DNA of 64,000 nt from an uncultured Candidatus Entotheonella sp. (GCA_951828535.1 OX639990.1:3534001-3598000); one strand, 5' to 3'; positions 8,575 through 16,842 are shown, counted from the stretch's first letter. The notes: generated by a model not told the origin, from the sequence alone. Numbers and translations: made by a program.

Positions 8575-9723
8575 CTAATCGGCAACCTCGGTGGGAACGC
8601 CGCGCAGGATGCGGCGCACCACTTGGCGCAGGAAGCCGATGTCGTCACGCAGATCGAAGGCGCGTTCGCCCTGCTCGATGAGGTGGTCGTCCAGAAACGC
8701 CATGGGACGACTGGCCCGTTGCGCCAACAGGGTGCCATCCAACACCAGGCGGTGATTGAACACGTCGAACGCCAAGTCCTGGAGGTCCTCGTACCACACC
8801 TCGTCGCGGCCCTTGAGGAAGGCCCGCGTTTTGGCGAGGTTGACGAGGACGAGGTGGGTGCGCGGCGAGCAGCCGACCAACACGGGCGAGCGGTCGCCGA
8901 TATAGAGGTCATCCAGGCATTGCCGGTGCAGCGAGCCGGTGGGGTCGTTGGTTGGCGGCCGGGTGGCGTGCACCAGCCGCACCGCATAAGCCCGGCAGGC
9001 GCGGTCAACGTAGACGTTGGCGCGAATGAAGGCGCGCGCGGCGACGACTTCCTCGCGGCTCATGATCGGCTTGAGCGACAGGTCGGCGAACACGTCTTCG
9101 CGCTCGGACAGGGCCATTTCTTCGGCTTCGGAGAGGTAATCCAGGGTGATACGCATGGCGAAGCGGTCGAGAAGAGCCTCCGGCAGCGGGTAGGTGCCCT
9201 CCTGCTCGAGCGGGTTCTGGGTGGCAATAACGAAAAAGGGTTCCTCGATGTAAAAACGCTCGTGACCGACGTCGACTTTACCCTCCGCCATGGCTTGCAG
9301 GGCGGCGCTGAGGGTGCGCGGCGGCGTGCGGTTGATTTCGTCGAGGAGGATGCTGTTGGAAAAGATGGGGCCGCGCAGGAAGGTGAATTCCTTCTTGCCG
9401 TTCTGGCTTTCCAGCACCGGGGCGCCGAGGATATCGGCGGGCAGCATGTCGGCCACCAGTTGAATCCTGCGGAAAACGCCGCCAATGAGTTGGGCAACGG
9501 TTTCGCCGGCGGTAGATTTGCCAAGGCCCGGGTAGGCGAGCAGCAACAGGTGGGCACAGGTGGTGCGCCCCAGACTTTTTTGGCCGTCTGAGAAGAGGCC
9601 GTAGAGCAGCCGCCGTACCAGTCGGTCATAGCCGACCACCACCTGCCGGATTTCCCGATCCAACGCCGTGAGTTTTTTCCGGTATGTTTTCCTCTCCCCG
9701 GCAAGGGCGCTCAAGACCTCCAT
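8575..9723 (-). CDS. moxR: MoxR-family AAA+ ATPase (382 aa)
   Basis: AAA+ ATPase of the MoxR class. Walker A is YPGLGKST (residues 64-71), Walker B is ILLDEINR (about 125-131), and sensor 1 follows in FFVIATQNPLEQEGTYPLPEA, a MoxR hallmark. The C-terminal helical lid follows. MoxR proteins act as chaperones for maturation of metal or cofactor-containing complexes together with DUF58 and vWA proteins, which follow directly here. The N-terminal 50 residues are helical and charged. First gene of the minus-strand module; its promoter is not obvious in the 110 bases upstream. Confidence 0.9.
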   Translation of the reverse strand: MEVLSALAGERKTYRKKLTALDREIRQVVVGYDRLVRRLLYGLFSDGQKSLGRTTCAHLLLLAYPGLGKSTAGETVAQLIGGVFRRIQLVADMLPADILGAPVLESQNGKKEFTFLRGPIFSNSILLDEINRTPPRTLSAALQAMAEGKVDVGHERFYIEEPFFVIATQNPLEQEGTYPLPEALLDRFAMRITLDYLSEAEEMALSEREDVFADLSLKPIMSREEVVAARAFIRANVYVDRACRAYAVRLVHATRPPTNDPTGSLHRQCLDDLYIGDRSPVLVGCSPRTHLVLVNLAKTRAFLKGRDEVWYEDLQDLAFDVFNHRLVLDGTLLAQRASRPMAFLDDHLIEQGERAFDLRDDIGFLRQVVRRILRGVPTEVAD

Positions 9724-9832
9724 GATGTTGGGCTGTTCCTCCGATTCGATGTCGTGGCTAAAGGGTCAAAGCCCCTTTTGTACCAGAACTGCCTATACCA
9801 GACAAGGAGATTCGGCCATAGCGGGCCAAGCC

Positions 9833-11122
9833 TCACAGCACGTTCCAGCGGCGGTTTGCGGCCTTTTCGGCCAGCAGGGTGTCGACGATCCAGTCGCGCA
9901 CGGCGGGGGCGACGTAGAAGGTGGGCTTGACGAGCTCAGCCTCGTCGGCGATGAGCCCGTCGGCCAAAGCGCGGGCGGCCACCGCGGTGCCGGGCAGAAC
10001 GCTGACGCCGACGCGCAGGTTGGCCAGGGACGGCTTGACGCCGCGCAGAAAGTCTAGTTTGGCGGCGACCGTCTGCCGCGTCTCGTCGGGCTCGCCGAAG
10101 GTGACGGAGAGGGTGTAGTTCAGCCCGTGCCGCTCGCACAGGCGGCAGGTTTCGAGCGCCGGCTGCAGGCGTTCGGCCAGATTCCCCGTCGCCAGCGGCG
10201 CGGTCGGCAGTGCGCCCATGAGGACGAGGACGCATCCGGCCTGGTTCATAAGGCGGACCAGTTCGGCATCGCAGCCGAATGGCGCCAGGCAGGTGTTCCA
10301 GTGCACCGTCGTGCCGCAGGCGACCAGAGCGCGGCACAGGTCCTTGGCATGCGGCAGCGGCACGTTGAAGGCGTTGTCGATGAAGAACACCTTGCGCAGG
10401 CCATGGCGGGCTTCCAGGTTTTGGACCTCGGCCAGCACCTCGTCGATGGGGCGAATGACGCGCCACGCTTCCTGCTGCGAGCTATCTCCGGCGCGGGTGG
10501 GGTAGGCGAAGCTGCTGAGCTTGGTCACCACGCCCATGCCGAAGCCGGCCTGGGCGTATTTAGCAATGTCCAGACCGTCAAGGCGGGGCGGGTGGTTGAA
10601 GGCGCTGCCGTCGCCCGCCGGGTTCACGACGACGCGGCCGTCTCGGCGGCAGACCAGTCCGGGCAGGTCATCGTGGGGCGCGCCGGGTTCCAGGCTGTCA
10701 GCGAGGCGCACAAAGGTGTCGGCGGCGTCCCCGATCAGCCCCAGGTCCGGTTCCAGATAGTCGAACACCGCCTGCGGCAGGATACTGAAGGCCGGGCCGC
10801 CGCACACGATCGTGGCGCCGCAGCAGGCCCGCACCGTGTCGATCACCGCCTTGGAATCGGGCAGCGCCCATTGCGGATCGAGGTAGCTGTGGTTGCTCAG
10901 GTTACGCAGCGAAATGCCCACCAAGTCGGGCTGCACGTCACCCACCGCCCGTTGGACGTCGGCGCAAGCGTCCTCGGAGAACATCAGGTCCAGCGACGTG
11001 ACGGTGTGCCGCGAATTCGCAAAAGCGCCGGCCACGTAGGCCAGCCCGATCGGCAACGGCTTAGCGTTCAGGCGGCTCATCAGTCGGTCGTGCCGGTTGG
11101 TGGCAATCAGCAGCACGCGCAC
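9833..11122 (-). CDS. B12-binding/radical-SAM-like protein lacking the CxxxCxxC motif (429 aa)
   Basis: The N-terminal third (MRVLLIATNRHDR, then PIGLAYVAGAF, PDLVGISLRN and ATIVCGGPAFS) matches the cobalamin-binding Rossmann domain of B12-dependent radical SAM enzymes. Residues from about 195 follow the radical SAM barrel order, for example VVTKLSSFAYPTRAG then EAWRVIRPIDEVLAEV. Where the family has TKRGCxxxCxxC, this protein has TKLSSFAYPTRAG, so all three cluster cysteines are missing. The rest of the barrel (KVFFIDNAFN, LSVTFGEPDETRQT) is intact. It is probably unable to bind the 4Fe-4S cluster and may have a non-radical role. It stands alone. Confidence 0.7.
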   Translation of the reverse strand: MRVLLIATNRHDRLMSRLNAKPLPIGLAYVAGAFANSRHTVTSLDLMFSEDACADVQRAVGDVQPDLVGISLRNLSNHSYLDPQWALPDSKAVIDTVRACCGATIVCGGPAFSILPQAVFDYLEPDLGLIGDAADTFVRLADSLEPGAPHDDLPGLVCRRDGRVVVNPAGDGSAFNHPPRLDGLDIAKYAQAGFGMGVVTKLSSFAYPTRAGDSSQQEAWRVIRPIDEVLAEVQNLEARHGLRKVFFIDNAFNVPLPHAKDLCRALVACGTTVHWNTCLAPFGCDAELVRLMNQAGCVLVLMGALPTAPLATGNLAERLQPALETCRLCERHGLNYTLSVTFGEPDETRQTVAAKLDFLRGVKPSLANLRVGVSVLPGTAVAARALADGLIADEAELVKPTFYVAPAVRDWIVDTLLAEKAANRRWNVL

Positions 11123-11234
11123 GGGATTCTCCTTGGCGGAATCGTGCAGTGTCCGTAACCCATCGGCTATGCTCCGGGGCTCTGCCCGGTTTCGGAGCGA
11201 CGGGGCGCATCATACTACATGTGAGGAGCATGAC

Positions 11235-12212
11235 ATGAAGAACATCGTCATCTGCTGTGATGGAACCGGCAACGAATACGGACGCAACAACACGAACGTC
11301 GTGGAAACCTACGTTCTGGCGGAGAAGGACGCCTCTCAGGTCGCCTATTACGACCCGGGCGTCGGCACCGGCGGCTGGGAATACGACGAAGAGAGCGGAA
11401 GCTTGAGGTCCCTGGCCGATCAGGCCACCGGCTACGGTCTGCAGAAAAACGTCGAGGATGCCTACCGCTACCTGATGAGCTGCTATGAAGAAGGCGACGC
11501 CGTCTATCTCTTCGGATTCAGCCGCGGCGCGTTCACGGTGCGTTCCCTGGCCGGCATGCTCCACGCATGCGGCCTGCTCGGAGGAAACGCCGGAAATCTG
11601 GTGGAATACGCCTCCAAGGTCTACAACACACCGGACAACAACGACGTTGCACGGGGCTTCCGCGACGCGTTTGGCCGCCCCTGCCCGGTTCACTTCATCG
11701 GCGTCTGGGATACCGTGGAGTCGTTGGCGATGAACGCCGGCAAACGCTTTCACGACACCCGGCTGAATCCCGAAGTTCGGTACGGTTATCACGGCCTCGC
11801 CATCGACGAGAAACGCCGCGATTTTGTGCCTTGCCTGTGGGACGAGCGCAACGTTGCGACGGGTCAGACGATCGAGCAGGTGTGGTTTGCCGGGGTTCAT
11901 TCGGACGTAGGCGGCTGGTATGACGAGCGCGGCTTGTCCAACGTCGCCTTGCGCTGGATGATCGGCAAAGCGGTTGGCTGCGGTCTGCGGATCAACGGCG
12001 AGAAGCTGGCGGGCTATCGGCCTGACCCGCACGACAGACTCCACAGGTCGTTCACGGGTTTCTGGAAGTTTCGGGGTCAGAGAACCCGCAGGATTCCTGA
12101 GCATGCCCGGATTCATGAAAGCGTGTTCGAGCGCATGGCCGAGCCGGAAAACAACTATCACCCCCGGAATTTGCCGGCCAACTACTTTCAGGCGCAGACC
12201 CAGGACCCATGA
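11235..12212 (+). CDS. DUF2235 alpha/beta-hydrolase (Tle1-like, 325 aa)
   Basis: Starts MKNIVICCDGTGNE, the classic DUF2235 opening. The nucleophile elbow GFSRGA (Ser96), Asp159 in GVWDTVES and His222 in GVHSDVGGWY give a plausible Ser-Asp-His triad. DUF2235 proteins include type VI secretion phospholipases (Tle1) and uncharacterised cytosolic hydrolases; no VgrG, PAAR or immunity gene is adjacent, so an effector role is not supported. No signal peptide. Start 11235 follows GAGGAG at 11223-11228. It runs opposite to the preceding gene, and the space between them (11123-11234) should hold both promoters. Confidence 0.88.
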   Translation: MKNIVICCDGTGNEYGRNNTNVVETYVLAEKDASQVAYYDPGVGTGGWEYDEESGSLRSLADQATGYGLQKNVEDAYRYLMSCYEEGDAVYLFGFSRGAFTVRSLAGMLHACGLLGGNAGNLVEYASKVYNTPDNNDVARGFRDAFGRPCPVHFIGVWDTVESLAMNAGKRFHDTRLNPEVRYGYHGLAIDEKRRDFVPCLWDERNVATGQTIEQVWFAGVHSDVGGWYDERGLSNVALRWMIGKAVGCGLRINGEKLAGYRPDPHDRLHRSFTGFWKFRGQRTRRIPEHARIHESVFERMAEPENNYHPRNLPANYFQAQTQDP

Positions 12213-12405
12213 ACGACTTGAGCATTTTCCAATCAAAACGGCCTGTATCTGGATCGTTTCTCATTAAATCCCCGTATGATGAGAAGGCGACGCCATGGTG
12301 GGCGAAGGTGGTTTCTGGGTCTTTGGAAAGGCAACGTGAAGGCCGAAGGACATAGACGCGGGAAGTGGAAATGCTGAAAAGGCGAGGACGGCCGGGGGCC
12401 GGATG

Positions 12406-12525
12406 TCAGGTCAGCGCCCGCAGAGCCGTTTCGGGCGCCTTGTCAAGAACCCTCAGCAGAGCGTTGGCGGCGCCCGCGGGACGGCGCTTGCCCTGCTCCC
12501 GGTTGCGGATGCTCTCGTGCGCCAT
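12406..12525 (-). pseudogene. C-terminal fragment of an XRE-family antitoxin/regulator
   Basis: The 39-codon frame reads ESIRNREQGKRRPAGAANAL, then LRVLDKAPETALRAL. This matches the last helix-turn-helix element and tail of XRE-type antitoxins (pattern VRNWEQGRRxPxGPAxxLLxVI). The first half of the DNA-binding domain is missing upstream. No toxin partner is seen. It lies in a 775-base stretch otherwise free of genes. Confidence 0.6.
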
Positions 12526-12898
12526 GGATCCTTACAGCGACTGATACGGACGGGCCCTGGGGGTGTGCGCCTTGCGTGGCGGGGACCTGAACGCCTGGCT
12601 GGTGGTGCTGTTCACCCGGGTGCTGACAGGGCGTTCAGCTATCTTGGTACAACAGGACAAGCCGAGGCCTATCCGGCAGCTTTTTGCCTTCCATCAACCC
12701 CCCCTTTAAGGCGCCTGATACCGCACGCCGCGTTCCAATCAACAAAATCGCCTCCGCTGTCGGCACCAAAACATGGCCAACACGGCTACGCGTGTTCACA
12801 AAGCTTGGCCCTCGAGCCAGGTCTGAAGCCCGACCGCCGTCCAGAAATTTCCACCCGGCGAACCGCCGAACTGGTTGAAGGAAGCGGCGCCTCAAGAA
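12526..12898. other. Intergenic stretch, no gene recognised
   Basis: Open frames exist on both strands, but none shows a recognisable family, a clear RBS or consistent codon use. It lies between the XRE fragment and the 3' flank repeat of the beta-roll genes. Confidence 0.5.
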
Positions 12899-12987
12899 CG
12901 GCATCGTTGGGGAGCCGGAGGGAACCGCTTGGCCCGGCGCCGCGCACGGGGGCCCTGCAGGCGCCGGAAACTCACCGCTAGCCTACG
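12899..12987. repeat. 3' flank repeat, copy A (beta-roll gene cluster)
   Basis: CATCGTTGGGGAGCCGG, then GGGAACCGCTTGGCCCGGCG and a CGCACGGGG segment, recurs at 14117-14195 and 15801-15866, each time directly downstream of a beta-roll gene. It shows that each duplicated unit includes gene plus flank. Confidence 0.8.
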
Positions 12988-14064
12988 TTAATGGGGCTGG
13001 AAGAGCCCACCGGCCGCCCAGCTGGACTGACCGGAAGCCGTACGGTTATGGCCGCCGCTGACGCTGGCAGTATCGCCACTGGCCTCGTTGCTGCTGCCGC
13101 CGCTGACGCTGGCACCAAAGGCGCTGGCTGTGTTGCTGTCACCGCCACTGACACTGGCATCAGGCTGGCCGCTGGCCTCGTTGTTGGCACCGCCGCTGAC
13201 GCTGGTAGCGTCCTTGCTGGCCTCATTGCTTTCACCGCCACTGACGATGGAGAAATCGCCGCTGACTTTATTGTTCTGACCGCCGCTGGCGCTGGCGGAC
13301 TGCCCGCTGGCCGTGTTGTTGGCACCGCCGCTGACGCTGGCCCATTCATCGCTGGACAGGTTGGCCCCGTTGTCTTTGATGGCCTCGTTGCTCTTGCCGC
13401 CGCTGATGCTGCCAAGTGTCTTGCTGACCGTGTTGTTGGCACCGCCGCTGGCGCTGGCCCATTGACCGCTGGCCACGTTTTCTTTACCGCCGCTGACGCT
13501 GGCATACTGCCCGCTGGCCGTGTTGGTGTCACCGCCGCTGACGCTGGCAATACCGTCGGGACTCGCAATTGCGTTGGCAAAGCCCGCCAGCAACCCCCCG
13601 TTAGTCGAATAGCTGTGCTCAGGACCGATCACCAAATTATGCGAGCCATAGCGGGCGTTGCCGCCGTACGTGGGATGATCGGAGTCAATGAAAACATCAT
13701 CCTCATTGTAGCCAATGATCAAATTGCCCTTGCTGTTGGTGAAGTAGTCTCCATGGCCGTTTTGCACATGAACGTTGCAGCCCGTAAAGATGACATCATC
13801 GACCGCACCAGCACCCGAAGCCGTGGTCATGCACGCCGGGATGTCCGCCGCCATGCCGTTAATCTGGCTTTGCAGCGTCGCTATCTGGGCCATGTGGCCT
13901 TGTAGCGCGTTGTTAAACTGGTCAATCTGGGCTTGTTGTAGCGCGTCAATCTGAGCTTGCAACGCGTCAATCTGGGCTTGCAGCGGGGGCTGCGCCGTCG
14001 CTGGCAAGGCGGCGAGACCACCTAACAGCATCGCCAATACCAGGGTCTTCATGAGTCGTGTCAT
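12988..14064 (-). CDS. Secreted beta-roll repeat protein, paralogue 1 (358 aa)
   Basis: The signal peptide (MTRLMKTLVLAMLLGGLAAL, cleavage near ATA-QPP) is followed by a short coiled coil (LQAQIDALQAQIDALQQAQI), a conserved two-Cys segment (DIPACMTT ... VIFTGCNVHVQNG), a linker with NLIIGYNEDDVF and SHNLVIGPEH, then about 11 units of a 15-residue repeat (consensus xASVSGGxxNxASGx) and a short end cap (WAAGGLFQPH). The repeats resemble the left-handed beta-roll heads of YadA-like adhesins, but no outer-membrane anchor is present. Start chosen at MTRL, since AAGGAG lies just upstream; the ATG five codons earlier would place that RBS inside the gene. One unit (DNGANLSSDE) is expanded. It lacks the promoter box of its paralogues. 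Confidence 0.8.
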   Translation of the reverse strand: MTRLMKTLVLAMLLGGLAALPATAQPPLQAQIDALQAQIDALQQAQIDQFNNALQGHMAQIATLQSQINGMAADIPACMTTASGAGAVDDVIFTGCNVHVQNGHGDYFTNSKGNLIIGYNEDDVFIDSDHPTYGGNARYGSHNLVIGPEHSYSTNGGLLAGFANAIASPDGIASVSGGDTNTASGQYASVSGGKENVASGQWASASGGANNTVSKTLGSISGGKSNEAIKDNGANLSSDEWASVSGGANNTASGQSASASGGQNNKVSGDFSIVSGGESNEASKDATSVSGGANNEASGQPDASVSGGDSNTASAFGASVSGGSSNEASGDTASVSGGHNRTASGQSSWAAGGLFQPH

Positions 14065-14116
14065 GCTCAACTCCTTCACACTATTGTGGTTGTGTCGGTC
14101 ATACGAATGGGTATTT

Positions 14117-14195
14117 TAGGAGGCCGGAGGGAACTGCTTGGCTCGGCGCCACGCACGGGGCCTTATAGGTGCCGGAAGCCCTCCGCTGGCCCACG
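14117..14195. repeat. 3' flank repeat, copy B
   Basis: GGCCGGAGGGAACTGCTTGG and CACGCACGGGGCC match copy A at 12899. Here the repeat joins almost directly to the 5' end of paralogue 1 (after CATACGAAT), replacing the upstream promoter region found at the other two copies. Confidence 0.8.
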
Positions 14196-15245
14196 TTACT
14201 GGTTCTCGGAGAGCCCACCCGCCGCCCAGTTATACTGATCATGAGCCGACCGGCCATCGCCGCCGCTGACGCTGGAAGTATCGCCGATGGCCTCACTGTA
14301 CCGACCGCCGCTGACGCTGGAACCAATGCCGCTGGCCTCGTTGTTCCAACCGCCGCTGACGCTGGCTTGTTTGCCGCTGGCCTCGTTGTTGCTACCGCCG
14401 CTGACGCTGGCAGACTCCCCACTGGCCTTATTGCTTTCACCGCCGCTGACGCTGGAAAAATCGCCGCTGGCCTCGTTGCTGCTACCGCCGCTGGCGCTGG
14501 CAGATTTCCCGCTGGCCTTATTGTACTGACCGCCGCTGACGCTGGCATACTGCCCGATGGCCTCGTTACCCCAACCAGCGCTGATGCTGGCAGTATCGCC
14601 GCTGGCCTCGTTGGCGCTACCGCCACTGATGCTGGCGCGCGGCCCGCTGGCCGTGTTGCCGGTACCGCCGCTGACACTGGCATAATCGCCGCTGGCCGTG
14701 TTGCCGGTACCGCCGCTGACACTGGCATAAATGCCGCTGATCGTGTTGCCTGAGCCCGCCACCAATCCCCCGTAACTCGAATAGCTGTGCTCAGAACCGA
14801 TCACCACATTATGCGAGCCATCACGGCCATTGGCGCCGTATGTGGGATCATTGGGGTTAATGAAGACACCCTCCGCATTGTAGCCAATGATCAAATTGCC
14901 GACGCCATTCTTGCTATCGGTGCTTCCCTGACCGTTTTGCACGTGCACGTTGCAGCCGCTAAAGACCACATCATCGACCCCACCAATACCCAGAGCCGTG
15001 GTCATGCAGTCGGGAATGTCCGCTGCCACGCCGGTAATCTGGCTTTGCAGCGTCGCTATCTGGGCCATGTAGCCTTGTAGCGCGGCCATCTGGGCCATGT
15101 GGGTTTGTTGTAGCGCGTCAATCTGGGCTTGCAACGCGTTAATCTGGGCCTGCAACGGGCCGCCGGGGGGCTGCGCCGCCGCTGGCAAGGCAGCGAGACC
15201 ACCGCATAGCATCACCAATACCAGGGTCTTCATGAGTCGTGTCAT
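14196..15245 (-). CDS. Secreted beta-roll repeat protein, paralogue 2 (349 aa)
   Basis: Same architecture as its neighbours: signal peptide, coiled coil (LQAQINALQAQIDALQQTHM and following), two-Cys segment (DIPDCMTT, VFSGCNVHVQNG), the SHNVVIGSEHSYSSYGG linker, and about 11 consecutive 15-residue units such as YASVSGGTGNTASGD and SASVSGGSNNEASGK, ending WAAGGLSENQ. Two adjacent units are nearly identical in DNA, showing recent unit duplication. Export to periplasm or medium is expected; no anchor or sorting motif is visible. Transcription is probably from the sigma-70-like promoter at 15302-15330, with a leader of about 50 bases and AAGGAG before ATG. Confidence 0.8.
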   Translation of the reverse strand: MTRLMKTLVLVMLCGGLAALPAAAQPPGGPLQAQINALQAQIDALQQTHMAQMAALQGYMAQIATLQSQITGVAADIPDCMTTALGIGGVDDVVFSGCNVHVQNGQGSTDSKNGVGNLIIGYNAEGVFINPNDPTYGANGRDGSHNVVIGSEHSYSSYGGLVAGSGNTISGIYASVSGGTGNTASGDYASVSGGTGNTASGPRASISGGSANEASGDTASISAGWGNEAIGQYASVSGGQYNKASGKSASASGGSSNEASGDFSSVSGGESNKASGESASVSGGSNNEASGKQASVSGGWNNEASGIGSSVSGGRYSEAIGDTSSVSGGDGRSAHDQYNWAAGGLSENQ

Positions 15246-15301
15246 GCTCAACTCCTTCACGTTGTCGTGGTTGGGTTGGTCGTACGAATGGAAGGTGGCG
15301 C

Positions 15302-15330
15302 ATTATAGAGTCAGGTAGGGGCGAGTCAAA
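15302..15330 (-). promoter_or_regulatory. Sigma-70-like promoter for beta-roll paralogue 2
   Basis: On the minus strand TTGACT (15324-15329) is separated by 16 bases (17 if read as TTTGAC) from a perfect TATAAT (15302-15307). The same 40-base arrangement precedes paralogue 3, so it is conserved. Confidence 0.8.
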
Positions 15331-15800
15331 GACATCGGTGGCGTCACCATCGAACATGGAATCGGGGGTTTGGGAGGCTCAGGGAGATGCGACAGCGGAC
15401 AGTCGCGGAATGGCAAGACGACGGCCAGGGACCCCGCACCCGCCGATGGAAGTTGCTGGAGACAATGGCACGGCTTATCCCGTGGCGGCGTCCGGATGGA
15501 TTATCGCCAAGCGGGGCGTGGGGGGACCCCTTGTGACCTCGCCGTCATGCTTCTCGTCGAGCGCCAATCGAGAGCCCCTTCGGCCTCGCCGCGTAGGGCT
15601 TCTTATCAGGCGTCCAGGGTCTCAGGCGGCTCTTGAGGGGTGGAGCGAGTGGCGTGAAGCCCAACCCCCGTGGCCCTCTCCGAAGCTGCCTGCTCGAACG
15701 GCCGGAGCCGTCACTGAATGGGTTACTCTGAGCGGGCACGAAGCCGGTTGCAGGGACGGGAGCGTACCGCTGCAGCTGGCTCGGTGCTGTCGCCTCAAGC
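15331..15800. other. Intergenic spacer between beta-roll genes, no gene recognised
   Basis: About 470 bases with several overlapping open frames but no recognisable domain or RBS. Nothing similar is present between paralogues 1 and 2, so it is either inserted here or was deleted there. Confidence 0.5.
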
Positions 15801-15866
15801 AGGGCATCGTTGGAGAGGCCGGCGGGAATCGCTTGGCCCGGCGCCGGAAACCCGTTGCCCTACCTT
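15801..15866. repeat. 3' flank repeat, copy C
   Basis: CATCGTTGGAGAGGCCGG, then GGGAATCGCTTGGCCCGGCG and GGAAACCCGTTGCC match copies A and B, with a short internal deletion of the CGCACGGGG part. Confidence 0.75.
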
Positions 15867-16740
15867 AGTGGCTTTGGGAGAGCCCACCGGCCCGCCAGTT
15901 GTACTGACCGGAAGCTGTCCGGCTATCGCCGCCGCTGACGCTGGCCCGAGTGCCGCTGGCCTCGTTGCCAAAACCGCCGCTGACGCTGGCAGTAGGGGCG
16001 CTGGCCTCGTTGCTGTCACCGCCACTGACGCTGGCATAATAAGCGCTGGCCTTGTTGTACCAACCGCCGCTGACGCTGGCCATAATGCCGCTGGCCGTGT
16101 TGTGGGCACCGCCGCTGACGCTGGCATAATCTCCGCTCACCGTATTGCTGTAGCCTGCCACCAAACCGCCATAACTCGAATAGATGTGCTCAGGACCAAT
16201 CACCACATTATGCGAGCCACCGCGGTCATTGGCGCCGTATGCGGGGTGACCGGGGTTGATGAAGACATCATCCTCATTGTAGCCAATGATCAGATTGCCG
16301 ACGCCATTGCTGCTGGCGGTGATTCCCTGGCCGTTTTGCACGTGCACGTTGCAGCCCGTAAAGATGACATCGTCGACCCCACCAGCACCCAAAGCCGTGG
16401 TCATGCAGTCGGGAATGTCCGCTGCCACGCTGTTAATCAGACTATGCAGCGTCACCATCTGAGCCATGTGGCCTTGTAGGGCGTTGTTGGTCTGGGCCAT
16501 GTGACCTTGTAGGACGTTGTTGGTCTGAGCAATCTGGCCTTGTAGGGCGTTGTTCATCTGGGCAATCTGGCCCTGTAGCGCGTTATTCATCTGGGCCATC
16601 TGGCCTTGTAGCGCGGCCATCTGAGCTTGCAACGCGTTAATCTGGGCTTGCAACTGGCTATGGGTCTGCGCCGCTGCTGGCAGGGCGGCGAGGCCACCGC
16701 ACAGCATCACCAATACCAGGGCCTTCATGAGTCGTGTCAT
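15865..16740 (-). CDS. Secreted beta-roll repeat protein, paralogue 3 (291 aa)
   Basis: Shortest beta-roll but longest coiled coil. After the signal peptide, an 11-residue repeat (NNALQGQIAQM and variants, about 5 copies, residues 30-95) predicts a right-handed hendecad coiled coil, probably trimeric. The two-Cys segment (DIPDCMTT, FTGCNVHVQNG), SHNVVIGPEHIYSSYGG, five 15-residue SVSGG units and the end cap WRAGGLSQSH follow. The coiled-coil and repeat counts vary independently among the three paralogues. It is the first gene of the minus-strand series and has its own strong promoter at 16797-16825. Confidence 0.8.
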   Translation of the reverse strand: MTRLMKALVLVMLCGGLAALPAAAQTHSQLQAQINALQAQMAALQGQMAQMNNALQGQIAQMNNALQGQIAQTNNVLQGHMAQTNNALQGHMAQMVTLHSLINSVAADIPDCMTTALGAGGVDDVIFTGCNVHVQNGQGITASSNGVGNLIIGYNEDDVFINPGHPAYGANDRGGSHNVVIGPEHIYSSYGGLVAGYSNTVSGDYASVSGGAHNTASGIMASVSGGWYNKASAYYASVSGGDSNEASAPTASVSGGFGNEASGTRASVSGGDSRTASGQYNWRAGGLSQSH

Positions 16741-16796
16741 GCTCAACTCCTTCACAGGGTCGTAGTTGTGTTGGTCGTACGAATTGTAGGCCGCGC

Positions 16797-16825
16797 ATTA
16801 TAGAGTCAGGTAGGGGCGGGTCAAA
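16797..16825 (-). promoter_or_regulatory. Sigma-70-like promoter for beta-roll paralogue 3
   Basis: TTGACC (16819-16824) and TATAAT (16797-16802), 16 bases apart on the minus strand; the spacer CCCCTACCTGACTC is identical to that at 15302-15330. The leader is about 50 bases. Confidence 0.8.
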
Positions 16826-16842
16826 CACCAGCGGCGCCGCCA

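Noticed and set aside
4217-9723. Interpretation as a methanol dehydrogenase maturation cluster
   Set aside because: No MDH subunit, cytochrome or PQQ gene is present, so only the general MoxR-module reading is supported.
11235-12212. DUF2235 protein as a type VI secretion effector
   Set aside because: No VgrG, PAAR, Hcp or immunity gene is adjacent; the family also includes non-secreted hydrolases.
13000-16130. Regular short repeats suggesting a CRISPR array
   Set aside because: The 45-bp units are in-frame protein repeats without unique spacers of constant length, and no cas gene is near.
12991-16479. Long Ala-rich open frames on the plus strand with AADAG repeats (12991-13905, 14169-14753, 15718-16479)
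   Set aside because: They are antisense images of the SVSGG repeat genes; they lack RBS and signal peptides, whereas the minus-strand frames have promoter, RBS and signal sequence.
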